DNA of 64,000 nucleotides from Dendrobium chrysotoxum (taxonomy: Eukaryota > Streptophyta > Magnoliopsida > Asparagales > Orchidaceae), in the NCBI GenBank assembly GCA_019925795.1, contig CM034312.1, positions 28,175,914-28,239,913 on the forward strand, read 5' to 3'. Below the pieces are notes generated by a model, which worked only from the letters and a program-made list of their open reading frames with translations, ran no database searches and was not told where the DNA came from. This document shows positions 34,440-46,500 of the stretch, in pieces (within the stretch, counting starts at the first letter, position 1; each line of letters opens with the position of its first letter). The translations under genes were made by a program, and so were the position numbers.

Positions 34440-34928
34440 AAAATTAGCTAGAGCCTATCCTTTGACGGCCCGCTGAGGGATAAAAGTGATGTCAAACTGC
34501 AGTAGGATCATAGACCATCTTGCTAGACGACCTGAGAGGGTCGGATGGGTCATCAGATACTGCAAGGGGTTGACTCGAGAGATCAGGTTGACTTTATGTG
34601 AAAATATATAATGTCTAAGCTTATGTACCACGAAGATCAAAGCTAAACATTACTTTTCCATCGTTGGGTACTTCAGCTCTGCGGGTATCAACCATCTACT
34701 GAGGTAGTACTGGGCATTCTCCTTGCTTTCCTCATTCTTTTAAGCCAACAGTGCACCCAAGGACTCATCCAGGGCCGTAGTGTAGAGAATTAACGGCCTC
34801 CTTGGGATGGGTGCAGCTAAAACAGGGGGGTTCATCAGGTAGCGCTTTATACTCTCAAAGGCCTCCTGACAATGCTCATCCCAGTGAAAGTGGGCGTCTT
34901 TCTTTACTAGGGCAGCAAAGGGTGACAT
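34440..34928 (-). pseudogene. Gypsy RNase H (degenerate)
   Basis: This removes RNA from the RNA/DNA hybrid. Fragments are HFHWDEHCQEAFESIKRYLM, PRRPLILYTTALDESLGALL, then after a stop FVVHKLRHYIFSHKVNLISR, MTHPTLSGRLARWSMILLQF and DITFIPQRAVKG. At least two stops lie within it. It overlaps the end of RT in a different frame (34907-34928), so a frameshift separates them. Confidence 0.85.
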
Positions 34929-35760
34929 TTACCTGACAAATTGGAGATAAATCTCCGTAGGAAGGCTAGCTTTCCTTGAAAAGACCTTAGCTGGGTAAGG
35001 CTTTTAGGAGGTTTTAGATCTACTATGGCTTTGATCATGGAAGGATCAATCTCAATGCCACGGTAGAGAACTATAAACCCTAGGAACTTTCCTGCACTAA
35101 CTCCGAATGCGCATTTTAGAGGATTCATTTTTAAATCATATTTGCATAGACGTTCAAAAATGATTCGTAAATCTCGAAGGTGATCTCCACAGACCTTGAT
35201 TTTGACCACCAGATCATCCACATAGCATTCGACTTGCTCGTGTATCATCTCGTCGAAGATAATAGTCATAGCATGTTGATAGGTGACCCCGGCATTCTTG
35301 AGATCAAAGGGCAACACCTTGTAGCAAAATACACCTATCGGTGTGCAAAATGCAGTAAACTTCTTCTCCTCGTGATCCATCTTTATTTGGTTATAACCAG
35401 ATGAACCATCCATGAAGGAGAAAATGCTATGGGATGATGCTATATCCACCATAAGCTCGGGGATGGGAAGAGGAAAATTATCCTTAGGACATGCCTTGTT
35501 TAAATCACAAAAATCGATATAGACACGAATATGCCTGTTCTTCTTCCAGACTGGAATAATGTTGGCAAGCCAAGTAGGGTACTTCTCCTCACGAATGAAA
35601 CCGGCCTCTATAAGCTTCTTAGTTTCAGCGATCACCTATTGTTCTATCTCCAACCTCATCCTGTGAGGTGCTTGCTTAACAGGGACTGCATCAGGCTTAA
35701 TGGCTAATTTGTGGACTGCTACATCTGGGTTTAGACCAGGCATCTCAGTGTAGTTCTAGG
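34907..35760 (-). pseudogene. Tat reverse transcriptase
   Basis: It carries the RT motifs in order: LIEAGFIREEKYPTWLANII, WRVYIDF-like RVYIDFCDLNKACPKD, FSFMDGSSGYNQIKM, FTAFCTPIGVFCYKVLPFDL, the catalytic CYVDDLVVK, LKMNPLKCAFGV and GKFLGFIV. A 242-codon frame (34907-35635) is open. Upstream, FRDYFA-stop-NYTEMPGLNPDVAVHKL continues the conserved lead-in. The stops replace a Trp and a Gln of the family pattern, both explained by C-to-T or G-to-A change. Confidence 0.93.
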
Positions 35761-36823
35761 CAAAATAATCTCTAAACTCTGAGAGTAGCTTGATATATTC
35801 TTGAGCCTCTGAGTCAGATAAGAAGACACTATGAAAAATAGGTCTAGGATCTAATTCGGTGCCCAAGTTTACCTCACACAGTTCATCCATGGTAGAAGTG
35901 ATGACATCTTCAAACTCTCGAGGAGCATCAAGTACTCTATCCTCATCATCATCCAGGTCTTCTTTATTGGTAAGAGAAACAACCGGATATGAGTGGGAAA
36001 CAGCTCGAATGTTAGTGTGGCTAGGTGAGCTCTGCTCAACATAACCTTAACCTTGCTTAGTCTGAGGCATATCGGTTCGCCAAACACGTGCCTGCCATAG
36101 AGCCTGTTCATCTGACCAAGTAGAGATAACTGCTCCCCGCTCTACACAGCCTTCCACAAAAGGGGAAAAATAACGAGGGGCAATTGTGACCTTGTTATCC
36201 ATACCAGTCTCCGCTGAACCCTGACTCTCAGGACCCAGTGGGGCACCTACACCATGGGATAATGAGGCACACTCACTAGCTCGCGGTGGCACGAAAGTTT
36301 CCTATAGAGGAGGCGGAGGACGACCTCTAATCTGTAGTGCACCACCATCACTAGTGGAGGGGGTAACCAAAGACTTTTGGTGAGACTCCTCAACTCTTAT
36401 TCCACGTATTTGATGTGAAAGGGGTTGTTGACTAGTGGTCTGACGTCGGGGGTCTACTTCCTCGTCTGAGCTACTGTCAATGACTAAACCACCCTCGGGT
36501 ATCAAGTACCTACAAAAGGTAGGAAGTGAACTATAATCAGTGAAATTCGGGGCTGGCGAGGTAGTTGGGCGATGAGGGACAACAATCATCTCATCGTCAG
36601 AGGAGTCGGACTCGACAGTCAAAGGAGAAGCATAAAGATATGAGGGAGGAGGGATTTGAGTGTCGTAGTTTCGCGGTGAGCGAGTCGACCCTCTGCCTCT
36701 ACCTCTACCCCGCTCTCCCCTACCTTTACTTGGGGGAACATCGTGCCCAACTGCAAACTGGAAAGGAGATCTAATAGGATCTGTAGTGAAAGTATCTGCC
36801 TCAATACTAACCTGTGATGGACC
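35761..36823 (-). pseudogene. Protease-RT linker of Tat polyprotein
   Basis: About 350 residues of low-complexity linker: an RGRGRGRG-like basic stretch (near 36690), acidic serine patches (ESDSSDDEMIVV, DSSSDEEVDPRR), and EFEDVITSTMDELCEVNLG before RT. There are several stops. A long variable linker here is seen in large Tat elements. No enzymatic motif is present. Confidence 0.7.
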
Positions 36824-37861
36824 TCACGCAGGTAGCTGTACAGGACCCTGTACAGTACTGGCAGGTATCACTAGTGATTGGGCAGGAGGAGGTTTACTCT
36901 TCTTACGAGGTATGTAATGCTCAGCATCATCGTAAATAGAGACCTTGTGCACGGAAAAGGGTTGGGTATCCCCGGGAATGGAGTACTCAACTTCATTCCT
37001 CATATACTTCATACATCGGTGCAGGGTAGAGGGCACCATTCCATATTCATGGAGCCAAGGCCTTCCTAAGAGAGCCCTGTATGAAGTATCAGCCTCGATC
37101 ACATGAAACTTTACCTCAGTAAGAAAATTCCCAAACTTCAGAGGCAGGGTGATAGACCCTAGGGCCCGCTGTCCTTAGTCATTGAAGCCTTTCAACATAA
37201 TCTTATCAGAGGTTAACTTCAGATGACCAAAGGAGAGGCTCTTTAATATTTCATAGCTCAGGATGTTTACTGAAGCTCCTTGGTCAATGAGGACCCTGTT
37301 CAACTCATAACCATTGACTTCAGCGGTGACATACAAAGGATGATTGTGATCAGAGGTACCCAAGAGGAGATCACGATCTGAAAAGGTAATGCATGGAATC
37401 TCTCTCAAATGACACGCATCCCCAACATATTCGAAAGTAAAGAAGGCTTGATAGGACTTCGGTTCGAGTAGTGCTTTTACCAGGGTCTCTCTCAAGTCGG
37501 GAGACATCATCAAAGCGTTATAGATACTAAGAAGGGCAGGAATTTTCTTTAAATGAGCCAACACATTGTAATCAACCTCCAGCTGAGGGCCTTTCCCTTT
37601 CTCCTTAGACTGCTGTTGGGAGGAAGGGATAGGATCGTCATGCTGGGTAACAATGTTCTTATCTTTTTCTTTTATATTCTTAGCCATTCTAGGTGGAAGA
37701 ACCTTCCCTGAACACAAGTGAACTTCCTGTATTGAGTCATCTTCAACAGGAGATTCATTTGGTTCAGCGGTAATGGCTTGTGTTGGCTCCAAGGAAAGCG
37801 GCTGGAGTGGGTTCTTGGATTCATCTTCTAAATTTATGTAACAACCACCCTCCGGAATCAT
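36824..37861 (-). pseudogene. Tat aspartic protease
   Basis: A retropepsin that would process the polyprotein. The active-site segment is VTAEVNGYELNRVLIDQGAS followed by VNIL (near 37290). DQG replaces the usual D-T/S-G; I recall DQG as a known variant in plant Tat elements. The second half, HVIEADTSYRALLGRPWLHE, is the flap-to-C-terminal LGRPWL block. One stop lies between them at about 37176. Confidence 0.85.
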
Positions 37862-38352
37862 AAAGATCAGTTCTTCATCGCACTCAGACTCCTCATTACA
37901 TATAAAATATTACAAGAAATATGTAAAATACTGAAAGAGCGAGTGCTAGAAGAAGTAAAAGTAGGGGCAGAACACCAAAAATAGCCAGAATCACCTTCTT
38001 CTATTATTTCATCATCAGTCGAAGGGAGAACGAAATTCTTCAGCGTAAGTGCTAGAAAGCGTCCCATCTTCCCCTCAGAAGTTACAACAATCTTTTCCTT
38101 TTCATACATCTTCTTATCACATAAAGTAGAAACAAGAAAAGAAATGTGCTCAGTAGGCACTACAACAGAAACAGAAGAAGAAAAAGGTGCTGGCGAAGAA
38201 ATTGGGCCAGCAACTGTCGACTTGGCCTGGGTAGGCCTCCTCTCAACTGCCTCTGAACTTTGAACTGTCTGCCTGATCATCTACTTTATCTTCCAAGAGA
38301 GTGCTAGCTGCCACTCCCCCTCAGAACCTCCGGGTGATCTGCTGTGACTGCT
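37862..38352 (-). pseudogene. Gag-protease spacer
   Basis: Serine- and alanine-rich open stretches (AGPISSPAPFSSSVSVVVPT; EKIVVTSEGKMGRFLALTL) without a domain. They are interrupted by stops and by an A/T-rich 60 bp piece near 37900 that looks inserted. Confidence 0.5.
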
Positions 38353-39500
38353 CTAGCTATCACTCTGACTGTCACTGCAACTACTTGAGCCTGAGATCAT
38401 CTGAACTGTCTGAGGTGTCTTGCCCTTGGGTTGAACCAAGTCACAATCCTGTAGGTGGATCTGTTCACTAGCCATGAGCTTCTCAACTCTATCCTTGAAC
38501 ACATAGCAGTCTTCTATAACATGCCCGATATGTCTGTGAAATGGACAATAGAGTGGGTGGTTTGTCTCCCCCTCCTCCTCCACTCTACTGTTGTTCGGGA
38601 ATGTTAAAATATTCCTCTTAGTAAGGAATTTGATAATTTTCTTCACACTTTCCCTTTTAAAGGGATATTCCTTACTAAGCTTCTCCCGTAGGTTCTGCTG
38701 ACTCTCTGGGGTCCTACGGGAGGCTCTAAGCTGCACTACTGACTAGCCCGGTGTGTGAGACTGCTGAGGTGGTACTGAGCTGACTAAGGGCTTCTTTCCC
38801 TTATCTGATGGTCCATAGGTACTGTATACCTCCCCTCTCCTAGGTGGAGGTGCCGCTGAAGACTCCTGCCGCTGAGGTCTACGTGAAGGTTGACTCTCAA
38901 CCTTAGGAGGGACTGCATCGGGTATGCTGTCCTGCAAGCTAATCACCTTTGTCAATAACTTCTGAAAGGTTCTGATGTTGAAACCCTTCATATAAGGTGC
39001 TATCAGACCATCTATGTTCTTCAACAAGATCTCTACTGCATACTGCTCCTGCAACTGGGGCTCACACTGTAGGCTGAGATTTCTCCATCTAACTATATAA
39101 TCTGGGAGAGGATCTCAAGGGTGCTGTCTAGTCACAACTAGCTCTCCAACTATAACTCGGTACTTTGCACTGATAAACCTCTGCACAAATAACTGCTCCA
39201 ACTCTGTAAAGGTGCGTACTGAATCATTGGGGAGGTCGGCGTACCAGGCAAAGGCCACCCCAAGTCGACTACTGACAAAGAGTCTCAACATCAGTGCATC
39301 GTTCCCTCATATGTTGCAACAGATGGCTCGGTACTGGGCCACGTGCTGCCTTGGGTTCCCAAACTCATCAAAGACTCTAAACCTAGGAGGGATAAAACCA
39401 GGGGGTAGGGCTCGTGCTCGTACTCTGCTGGGTAAGGACGCCCCCTGCTAACTACCTCTCCAAACTTCCTGAAGGAAATGGCCTGCTTGACCTTCTGGGC
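38353..39500 (-). pseudogene. Tat Gag (capsid and C-terminal Cys/His motif)
   Basis: Retrotransposon gag domain: FDEFGNPRQHVAQYRAICCN, MLRLFVSSRLGVAFAWYADL, TFTELEQLFVQRFISAKYR, PDYIVRWRNLSLQC and LKNIDGLIAPYMKGFNIRTF. The C-terminal part (38353-38736) has LYCPFHRHIGHVIEDCYVFK, a C-x2-H-x4-H-x4-C arrangement with His in place of the second Cys of a CCHC knuckle. This is a pattern I know from Tat-type gags. Frames shift twice and stops are present. Confidence 0.82.
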
Positions 39501-40846
39501 AATCAAATCCTGAATCTGTCCGGCTGACAACTGACCTGACTGACTCTAGACCGGGGTAGTAAAAGTGACTGTTGTAGGTGCCACTGGAACTGCTCTCTGG
39601 GCCCTGTCTACTCCTACAGGACCTGGTGCTACTACAGGTGGTGTTACTGGCTCGTCCCTGGAGATAGTGGGAGTGCCTACACCCGTCATCTAGGGCACCG
39701 CCCCCAAAGCTGTCAATTATGCTATCATCGCTATCATGGCCCTAGCCATCTCTGCCATATGAGTCTGTAATTGTAGCACTGTGGCATCTGTCTCAACTGA
39801 CCGGGGATATCCTCCTACCTCAGCTTCTCCCTGCTCATCATCATCATCTGTCTCTATCTGCTCGTCTGAGTGGCCACGTCTGGTAACCACACATACTCTG
39901 TGCACCTGTATATCTCCATCTGACTCCTCGAGTAAGTCATCCTCAAGTGCATCATCCTCATAGAGGATCTGATGGAAATCCTCCATATATGGACTCAAAG
40001 GGGAGGAGGTCCCATAGGGGCTAAGGGCTGGCTCTGCCTGAACCGGTAACTACCAGGAGAAATTGCAACGTCATCATCCGTCGCTGCATCACAGACCATC
40101 AGAACTGCCTCTGATCCGGAAGGAACAACTGCCTCTAACTGCTCAACTGTCTGAACTGGCTGTACTGCCTCGATAAGGGACTCCGCTTGTCGTCGTCTCC
40201 ACACCCATCTACTGCGACAGGACCCAACGGGGCCAACAGGCTACTATGGGGCTACTACAACTGAAGGGAGCTGGGATCTAGGAGGCTCCAACTGTTGCCT
40301 CTGTCCATGATGACATGGGCGTCGTCCAACAACTAGAGTAACTGTCTGCGGTCTCACCAACAGAACTGAACTAATAGGCTGCCTGGGTGGCTGTCCTCTC
40401 TGCCACCTCTACCTCTGCCTAGCAGTCTGCCTCTGCAACTGAACAGACACCTGAGAAATCTGGTGGAGTAACCTCTCCCGACTGACAGGGCCTCGACCCC
40501 GTGCTAAGCGGATAATGCTCCGAATCCTCTGAGAGAGGGTTCAAGTAGCATCATCCCTGGGGACCCTAGCATGTGGTAAAGTAGTAGTGACAGGAGGGGC
40601 CGCCGTAATGCGAGCAACGTCCTCCTCATCACCACTATATGTCAGTGGAGAGAAGCGTCCTCCCTGAACTACTGCTATCTCAGGGGCAACTATAATGTCT
40701 GGGGTAGGGGAAACTGTAACTGGTTGTGGTGCCCGCTACTTGGGGACCACTCTCCTATGAACTGGCTCCTAGTGAGCCAATGAATCTGCCATCCACTGTT
40801 TGTCTGCCTCGGATGCAGCCAACCGAAGTCTACGATTTCTATTCCT
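39501..40846 (-). pseudogene. N-terminal Gag extension, acidic and Gln-rich
   Basis: A long degenerate coding stretch: an acidic segment (PYMEDFHQILYEDDALEDDL, then QIETDDDDEQGEAEVGG), a Gln/Arg-rich segment, and TYSGDEEDVARITAAPPVTT. It has several stops. It lies between the Pro/Arg-rich 5' ORF and the gag domain. No enzymatic motif is present. Confidence 0.55.
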
Positions 40847-41406
40847 CTAGGCCCTTCTCCCAAGGTTGGAGGCGGAAGACGAAGCAACATCTAAATCCAC
40901 TGCCTGAGTGAGAGGGGGAGCAGGGACTACAGGAAGTGTCGGGGTTTGCTCGAGGGTCTCTGGGTGAGACAATCGAGCGAAAGCTGAAACCCGATGGGAG
41001 GAAGGCGAAGGAGCCTCGGTCTGGGCACCCTTCTTCCTGGAGGAAGAAGGAACGGGAACCCGAACACGAGCTGCCTCTGCCAGAACAACAATAGGGGAAA
41101 CTACTGCCTGCCAGCGCTGAGGGGCCGGAGCAGTCTGAACAACAGGTGCGATAGGCACTGGTCGCCTAACCACTGGATGAGTGGGCTGAACATGGAGTGG
41201 TCTAGGCACTGGCTGCCTAACCATAGGGTGTGCTGGCTGCACACGAACAGCAGTAAGACGAGTAGGTGCCCGGGCTATCCGCCGAGTAATTGGACGTCCA
41301 AAAGGTCGCATGGCTGCGCGAGCTCTCCTCTGGGGAGGAGAGTACGCAGTAGCCTCAGCAGGGGTCGGCCTGCCAAGAGTGATGAAGGCCGAGTCAATGA
41401 AGAAAC
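40847..41406 (-). pseudogene. Tat 5' ORF, downstream part, cut by Copia insertion
   Basis: Pro/Arg/Ala-rich frame (RARAAMRPFGRPITRRIARA, PVPRPLHVQPTHPVVRRPVP, VPVPSSSRKKGAQTEAPSPS) ending in TAG at 40847-40849. The apparent start lies in the Copia LTR and is an artefact. The real upstream part is at 52290-52397. When the Copia element and one target copy are ignored, the frame runs through without a break, about 221 codons in total. Basic and proline-rich; function unknown. Confidence 0.75.
41402..41406. other. Target site duplication, left
   Basis: GAAAC directly before the 5' LTR; the right copy at 52287-52291 is GGAAC, one transition apart. Confidence 0.8.
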
Positions 41407-41723
41407 TGTTGAAATCCAAGATCCCGAGCACTTAATTTTGATGGTGACAACTAATACTTACTGAGTACATATAGACTTCCTTTAGATTACAAATGCTTAA
41501 TCCTTGTATATGAGCACTAACATTTCAGGTCAGATGTACACTGCTCAAGATTACTGGAGACTCAAACCGGGTAGAATAGGATGTTGAGGAGTCTGTAATT
41601 TTCTATTTCTTTATTTTTATTTTCTTGAGTCTGCCACAGAAGCATGCATGTAAAAGGAGCAACCATGCACACACCCAGGGGGAGAACTGTTTTTTAAATG
41701 ATTTAAATTTTTTTTAAAAGGAA

Positions 41724-42389
41724 ATCGTACTGTACGATTAATTAAAAATACTCAGGCTAATGGCTACTTTTTGAATGATTAAGTTTACAAACTTATCGTA
41801 CTATACAATCCATATCATACTGTACGATAATATATAATTGAGAAACCCTAACCGCCAGAATAAGTTTGGTAAGTTTTTTAATTTGATTTTCTGTATTGAT
41901 CGTACTGTACGACTCATATCGTACTGTACGAGTAATTAAAACTTACCAAAATTATCTCCCTAATCAGGAAATAAACGTTGGTTTCTATTTTATATATAGA
42001 TCATACTGTACGATAATATATCGTACTATACGACTGATAGAGACGATTTCATTCGTCCCAGAGATCGTACCAGACGAAACCAAGGTTTTTTGTTTCTGTT
42101 CGTCCTGGACGATATTCATATCGTACAGGACGATATCCTGAAAAACACTATTCATATTGTACGAAACAAGGAGTGCTGGACGACTGACAGAGACGAATTC
42201 TTTCGTCCCGAGGATCGTCCCACAGTTCGTCCTGTACGAACAGTACGAATCAACAGTATCATCCTGTACGATATACGTATCGTACAGTACGATATGAATA
42301 AAATTCGATACCTGTTCGTCTGTACTCGTACTGAACGGAGCTGTAATTGAACTGATCGTACTGTACGATCATAGATCGTACTGTACGAA
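41724..42389. promoter_or_regulatory. Palindrome doublet array in 5' LTR U3
   Basis: A single copy at 41724 is followed by doublets starting at 41794/41814, 41899/41918, 42000/42020, 42099/42120, 42258/42279 (diverged) and 42355/42375. Start-to-start distances are 20, 19, 20, 21, 21 and 20 bp. Successive doublets are about 100 bp apart in the first part (105, 101, 99). Between them are CGTCC-GGACGA half-matches. The last doublet ends 44 bp before the TATA box. Confidence 0.85.
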
Positions 42390-42433
42390 CAGAAACGCAA
42401 AAGTTGAAACTTTTAGGGTTTTCTGAAGCCTGA

Positions 42434-42441
42434 TATAAAAA
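42434..42441 (+). promoter_or_regulatory. TATA box of Copia LTR
   Basis: TATAAAAA in CTGATATAAAAACAAC, preceded by TTTAGGGTTTTCTGAAGCC. The 3' LTR has the identical box at about 51503. Confidence 0.8.
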
Positions 42442-43218
42442 CAACTTAAAATTTTCTTTAGGGAGTTGTTGATCTATCCTTTTGCTGTGAGAGTCTTGGA
42501 GGAAAAAGAAGGGGATTCGGTAGAGAGAAGTTTTTGGAGAGATCTAGGGCTTGAGAGAGGAAGGTGAAGGTGAGCTTGAGCGTGAGGGAGAAGTAGTGTG
42601 AGGGGATCACATGGTGGCTCCAAGCTAGCTGCATGCTTTGCTCCTCTTATGGCTTTGGAAGCTTCAAGAAAGTTCTCGAGGGAAGAGTCACTTCAAGATC
42701 AACATCGCCAAGGTACTCTGCCATCTCCAGGAGGGAGAAAAAGGAGAACGTCCGCTGCCGTCACCAGGAGGGTGACATAGCGTTTGGTATTCCGCCGCAC
42801 CGAGGGAGGTGAAAGTGAGTATTGTAAAGGCTTCTCCGCCTTGCTGTGGGGGCAAAAGGAGAGTCAACTTTTACTAGTGCAAATCCCGGAGTAGAGGACT
42901 CCGGGGAGTGGACGTAGGTCAAGTGACCGAACCACTATAAAAATCTCTGGTGTGTTTTTTTCTGTTTATCGTACTTTTCTTTTCATGCTTTTAATTTGTG
43001 CGTTTAATTGCTTGGTGAAAAATCAGTATTTAAATCTTGTGGTGTAAAATCTAAAATTGAACTATCAATTTCATCGGTGTGAACGTTGTATTTGCTTCCG
43101 CACATTAGTCGTTAAATTATATTTTGAAAATACAAAAAAAAAATTAGAACTCTTGTGTAGGGTTAAATTTTTAAAATACCAATTCACCCCCCCTCTTGGC
43201 GCATCTCGTACTTTCAAG

Positions 43219-43230
43219 TGGTATCAGAGC
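43219..43230 (+). other. Copia primer-binding site
   Basis: TGGTATCAGAGC, perfect complement of the 3' end of initiator tRNA-Met as used by plant Copia elements, two bases after the LTR end. Confidence 0.95.
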
Positions 43231-43275
43231 GGGGTTTCAAAATAGTATTTTAGAAAACCTAGAAACGTAAGATCC

Positions 43276-45093
43276 ATGGCTCAATTTGGTAACCGTAACA
43301 CTGCGAAGGGTTATTCTATAACTCGTCCACCTTTATTTGACAACATACCGTTTAATTTTTGGAAAATATGCATGTCTACATTTTTACAATCTTTAGACTA
43401 TCGCATGTGGATGTTAGTCCAAGAAGGTTATTCTGCACCATTTCGTATGTTGAATGGAATTAAAACTGAACTGTCATTTAATGAATGGAGCATTGAGGAT
43501 AGAGAATTTGCACAACTAAATGTTAAATGTCTAAATTGTTTCTTTTGCGCATTAAAATCAGAAGACTATATGCGAGTATCAACTTGTACTACTGGTAAAC
43601 AAATTTGGGACAAACTGTGTATCACGTACGAAGGAACTAGTGAGGTCAAACAATCTAGGTTGAACATACTGCTACACGATTACGAACTATTCCGCATGAA
43701 ACCTAGTGAAACTATATCTGACATGTACACTCGATTCACCCAGATTGTAACATCACTGCATGCTTTAGGAAGAGAGTTGTCTAACTCGGAAAAAGTAAAT
43801 AAAATACTGCGATGTTTGCCTAGCTCATACGATGCTAAAATCACTGCAATAACTGAGTCAAAAGACCAAAATATTTATTCTATTGATAATTTTCTTGGGT
43901 CACTCATTGCCTATGAGCAAGGAGTGAGTCAACGACAAAGTGATGCAGGCGAAAAGAAGAAGGAGCGAGCGGTGGCTTTAAAAGCAAACAATTCTGAAAG
44001 TGACAGCTCAGCAGCGGAGGAAGATGACGACATAGCCTTGATGACTCGTTAGTTCAAAAATTTTCTGAAAAGAAAGCAGCGCCATCATCAGAGCAATTGG
44101 AACAAAGGTAAGAACTCAAAGTATACTAAGGTTGCATCTGAAACAATTTTCTTTGAGTGCAGGAAACCCGGTCATCTCCGAGCTGATTGCCCCAACATCA
44201 AAACTCATCAAACCAAGGAGAAGGGTGAGGAAAGATCAAAGTTCAAGAAGGGCAAATTTAAGACTCAGAAAGCGTTTTGGGCCGACTCTGCCTCAGAATC
44301 ATTGGAAGAAGAAGCAGAGGAGGAGGTAACGAATCTGTGTCTTATGACTAATGATAATCTTGATCAATCAGATCAAGATGAGGTATGTCAACTGTCTTAC
44401 GATGAACTGCTTGTTATTTCTGAAAAAATCTATGACTCGTATAGAAAATTGAAGAAAAAGCATGTTAGTCTTAATACTGAGTTTAGTACTTTACAAAAGG
44501 AGCATAATAGTGTAGTAAAGAATTTTTCTGACTTAGATAAAGATCATATGTCTTTGCTTGATGAATACGATGCATTAAACAAGAAGCATATTGAGTTAAC
44601 CACTGCACACGATACCTTGAAATCATCACATGTTGAATTAGAGAATGCATTTAAGGAACTAGAAGAACTATCAGGAGAACTTAGTAGTAGTGAGCATGCA
44701 TTGAGATTCGAATATGCTAGTCTTAACCAAGAGAACAAATTTTTAAATGAAAAACTTCATGCATTCGAGAATAACAAAAAACCTCCCACGTTTGCTGAAT
44801 TCTTTCAGCCTCCACCATGTGAATCATTTCATTCAAAACCAGCACGGCATGCATCATCCAAACCCAGAAATAGGCACTACCACCCTCGTAGATTAGTGAA
44901 CCCATTTCCAGGTGTTAGATGTTATTCTTGTGGCATGATAGGTCACATAGCCCGCATGTGCTCAATTCACTATAGAACACATCTAGTGTGGAGACCTAAA
45001 TCACATTCATCACAACATAACATGCATACATTTCATTCATATAAGCATAAGGAGGAACCCAAACTCACTTGGGTTCCCAAAGCTAATCCGTGA
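43276..45093 (+). pseudogene. Copia gag with coiled coil
   Basis: Start ATG at 43276, 45 bp after the primer site. Residues about 65-205 are the UBN2-type gag domain (WDKLCITYEGTSEVKQSRLN, LHDYELFRMKPSETISDMYT, LRCLPSSYDAKITAI). A first zinc knuckle (about residue 291) reads FFECRKPGHLRADC, its first Cys replaced by Phe. Then come an acidic stretch, a long heptad-like coiled coil (about 386-505) and a second, intact knuckle CYSCGMIGHIARMC (about 549). An in-frame TAG at 44050 replaces a Gln still encoded in the sister copy (LMTRQF at 60570). Long coiled-coil Gags are typical of Sireviruses. Confidence 0.9.
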
Positions 45094-45528
45094 TTGACAT
45101 TGTAAGGATGCTCTCACAAAAGACCTAGTGAGAGCATGTGGTACCTGGACAGTGGCTACTCGAGACACATGACTGGAGACATGAAGCAGTTCATGACACT
45201 GGAGGCCAGGTCAGGAGGTAAGGTAACTTTGGGAGACAACACCACCAGGAAAGTGGTGGGCTCAGGTATCATTAAAAACACTAAAAATTTAATTATTGAG
45301 AATGTACTTTTAGTGGATGGTTTAAAGCACAATCTTTTAAGTATAAGTCAACTATGTGACAAGGGCTTTGATATAAAATTTCTGTCTAACAAATGCATGA
45401 TTAGTTTAAATGATTCACTTGTGTTAGAAGGAAAACGTATAAACAATGTTTACATGTTAGACTTGAACTGCATTGAAACCTCAAACTCTTTGTGTCTGAA
45501 AACAATAGCAGATGACTCTTGGCTATGA
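45094..45528 (+). pseudogene. Copia protease
   Basis: The active site is in MWYLDSGYSRHMTGD (45136-45180): the DSG triad is intact, but the conserved Cys after it is Tyr (TGC to TAC). LGDNTTRKVVGSGII and LLVDGLKHNLLSISQLCDKG follow as expected. It is in the same frame as gag, separated by stops at 45091 and 45103. A TGA at 45526 replaces the Trp of the next segment, WHRRL. Confidence 0.9.
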
Positions 45529-46500
45529 CATAGGAGACTATGCCATGCTAGTATGAAAACACTTAGGAACATCACTCAGAAAGACTTAGTTAGAGGCATA
45601 CCAAAGTTAGACTTTACTAAGGACCATCTTTGTGATGCTTGCCAGTTAGGAAAACAAGTTAAATCTTCATTTCATGCAATCAAGGATATCAGCACCACTA
45701 GGCCACTAGAAACTCTCCACATGGACCTGTTCGGACCTGTTAGTACAGCCAGCCTAGAAGGGAAGTTGTATGGGTTTGTAATAGTAGATGACTACTCTAG
45801 GTTTACTTGGGTGAAATTCCTAACTCATAAGAGTGAGTCATTTAAAGAATTTAGAATTTTCTCCACTTGGATTCAAAGAAAATTAGAATGTGTAATTTCA
45901 ACAATTCATAGTGATCACGGTAGGGAATTTGAGAATGATAAATTTGAATCTTTTTGTAAAGAGGTTGGAATAGAATATAATTTCTCTACCCTTAGAACTC
46001 CTCAGCAAAATGGAATAGCAGAAAGAAAGAATAGAACTTTAGTTGAAGCTGCTAGGGCTATGTTAGCTGAATACACTCTCCCGAGATACTTTTAGGCAGA
46101 AGCAGTAAATACCGCATGCTATGTATTAAATAGGGTAAATGTTAGATCCAAACTTAATAAGACACCCTATGAGTTGCTTAAGGGTAGGACACCCAATCTT
46201 TCCCACTTACACATTTTCGGTTGTAAATGCTTCATCCTAATCAATGGCAAGTCACCCTTAGGAAAGTTCGATCCTAAATCTGATGAAGGGGTTTTCCTAG
46301 GCTACTCATCTGTATGTAAAGCCTATAGAATATTCAATAAGAGAACCCTAGTAGTAGAAGAGTCCACTCATGTGGTATTTGATGAATCCAATAAGACATC
46401 TGAACCTAATCATGAAGAAGAAGAAGTTGAGGTTATACGGGGAGTAGAAACCATTACCATAGAGACTAGAGCGGAACCTCAGGAACATCTGTCTAGAGAT
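45529..46500 (+). pseudogene. Copia integrase
   Basis: GAG-pre-integrase and zinc domain: HRRLCHASMKTL...CDACQLGK. Catalytic core: HMDLFGPVS (45718), HSDHGREFEN (45907), PQQNGIAERKNRTLVEAARA (46003), giving an intact D, D, E triad. A TAG at 46093 replaces the Trp in the family pattern FW-AEAVNTA. After it, ACYVLNRVNVRSKLNKTPYE and HIFGCKCFI...FLGYSSVCKAYRIFN continue in the same frame. Confidence 0.92.

Larger units (their letters stand above)
41407..43216 (+). repeat. Copia 5' LTR
   Basis: 1810 bp. Relative to the 3' LTR it lacks one 20 bp palindrome unit near 41738 and a 151 bp module near 42134. It contains a purine tract CAGGGGGAGAAC (41668-41679), the palindrome array 41724-42389, the TATA box 42434, the conserved GGACGTAGGTC...GACCGAACCACTATAAA block (42910-42941) and a C-run before the end. 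Confidence 0.95.

Noticed and set aside
40994..41464. Plus ORF of 156 codons
   Set aside because: It is the antisense of the Pro/Arg-rich Tat leader ORF and runs across the Copia LTR boundary.
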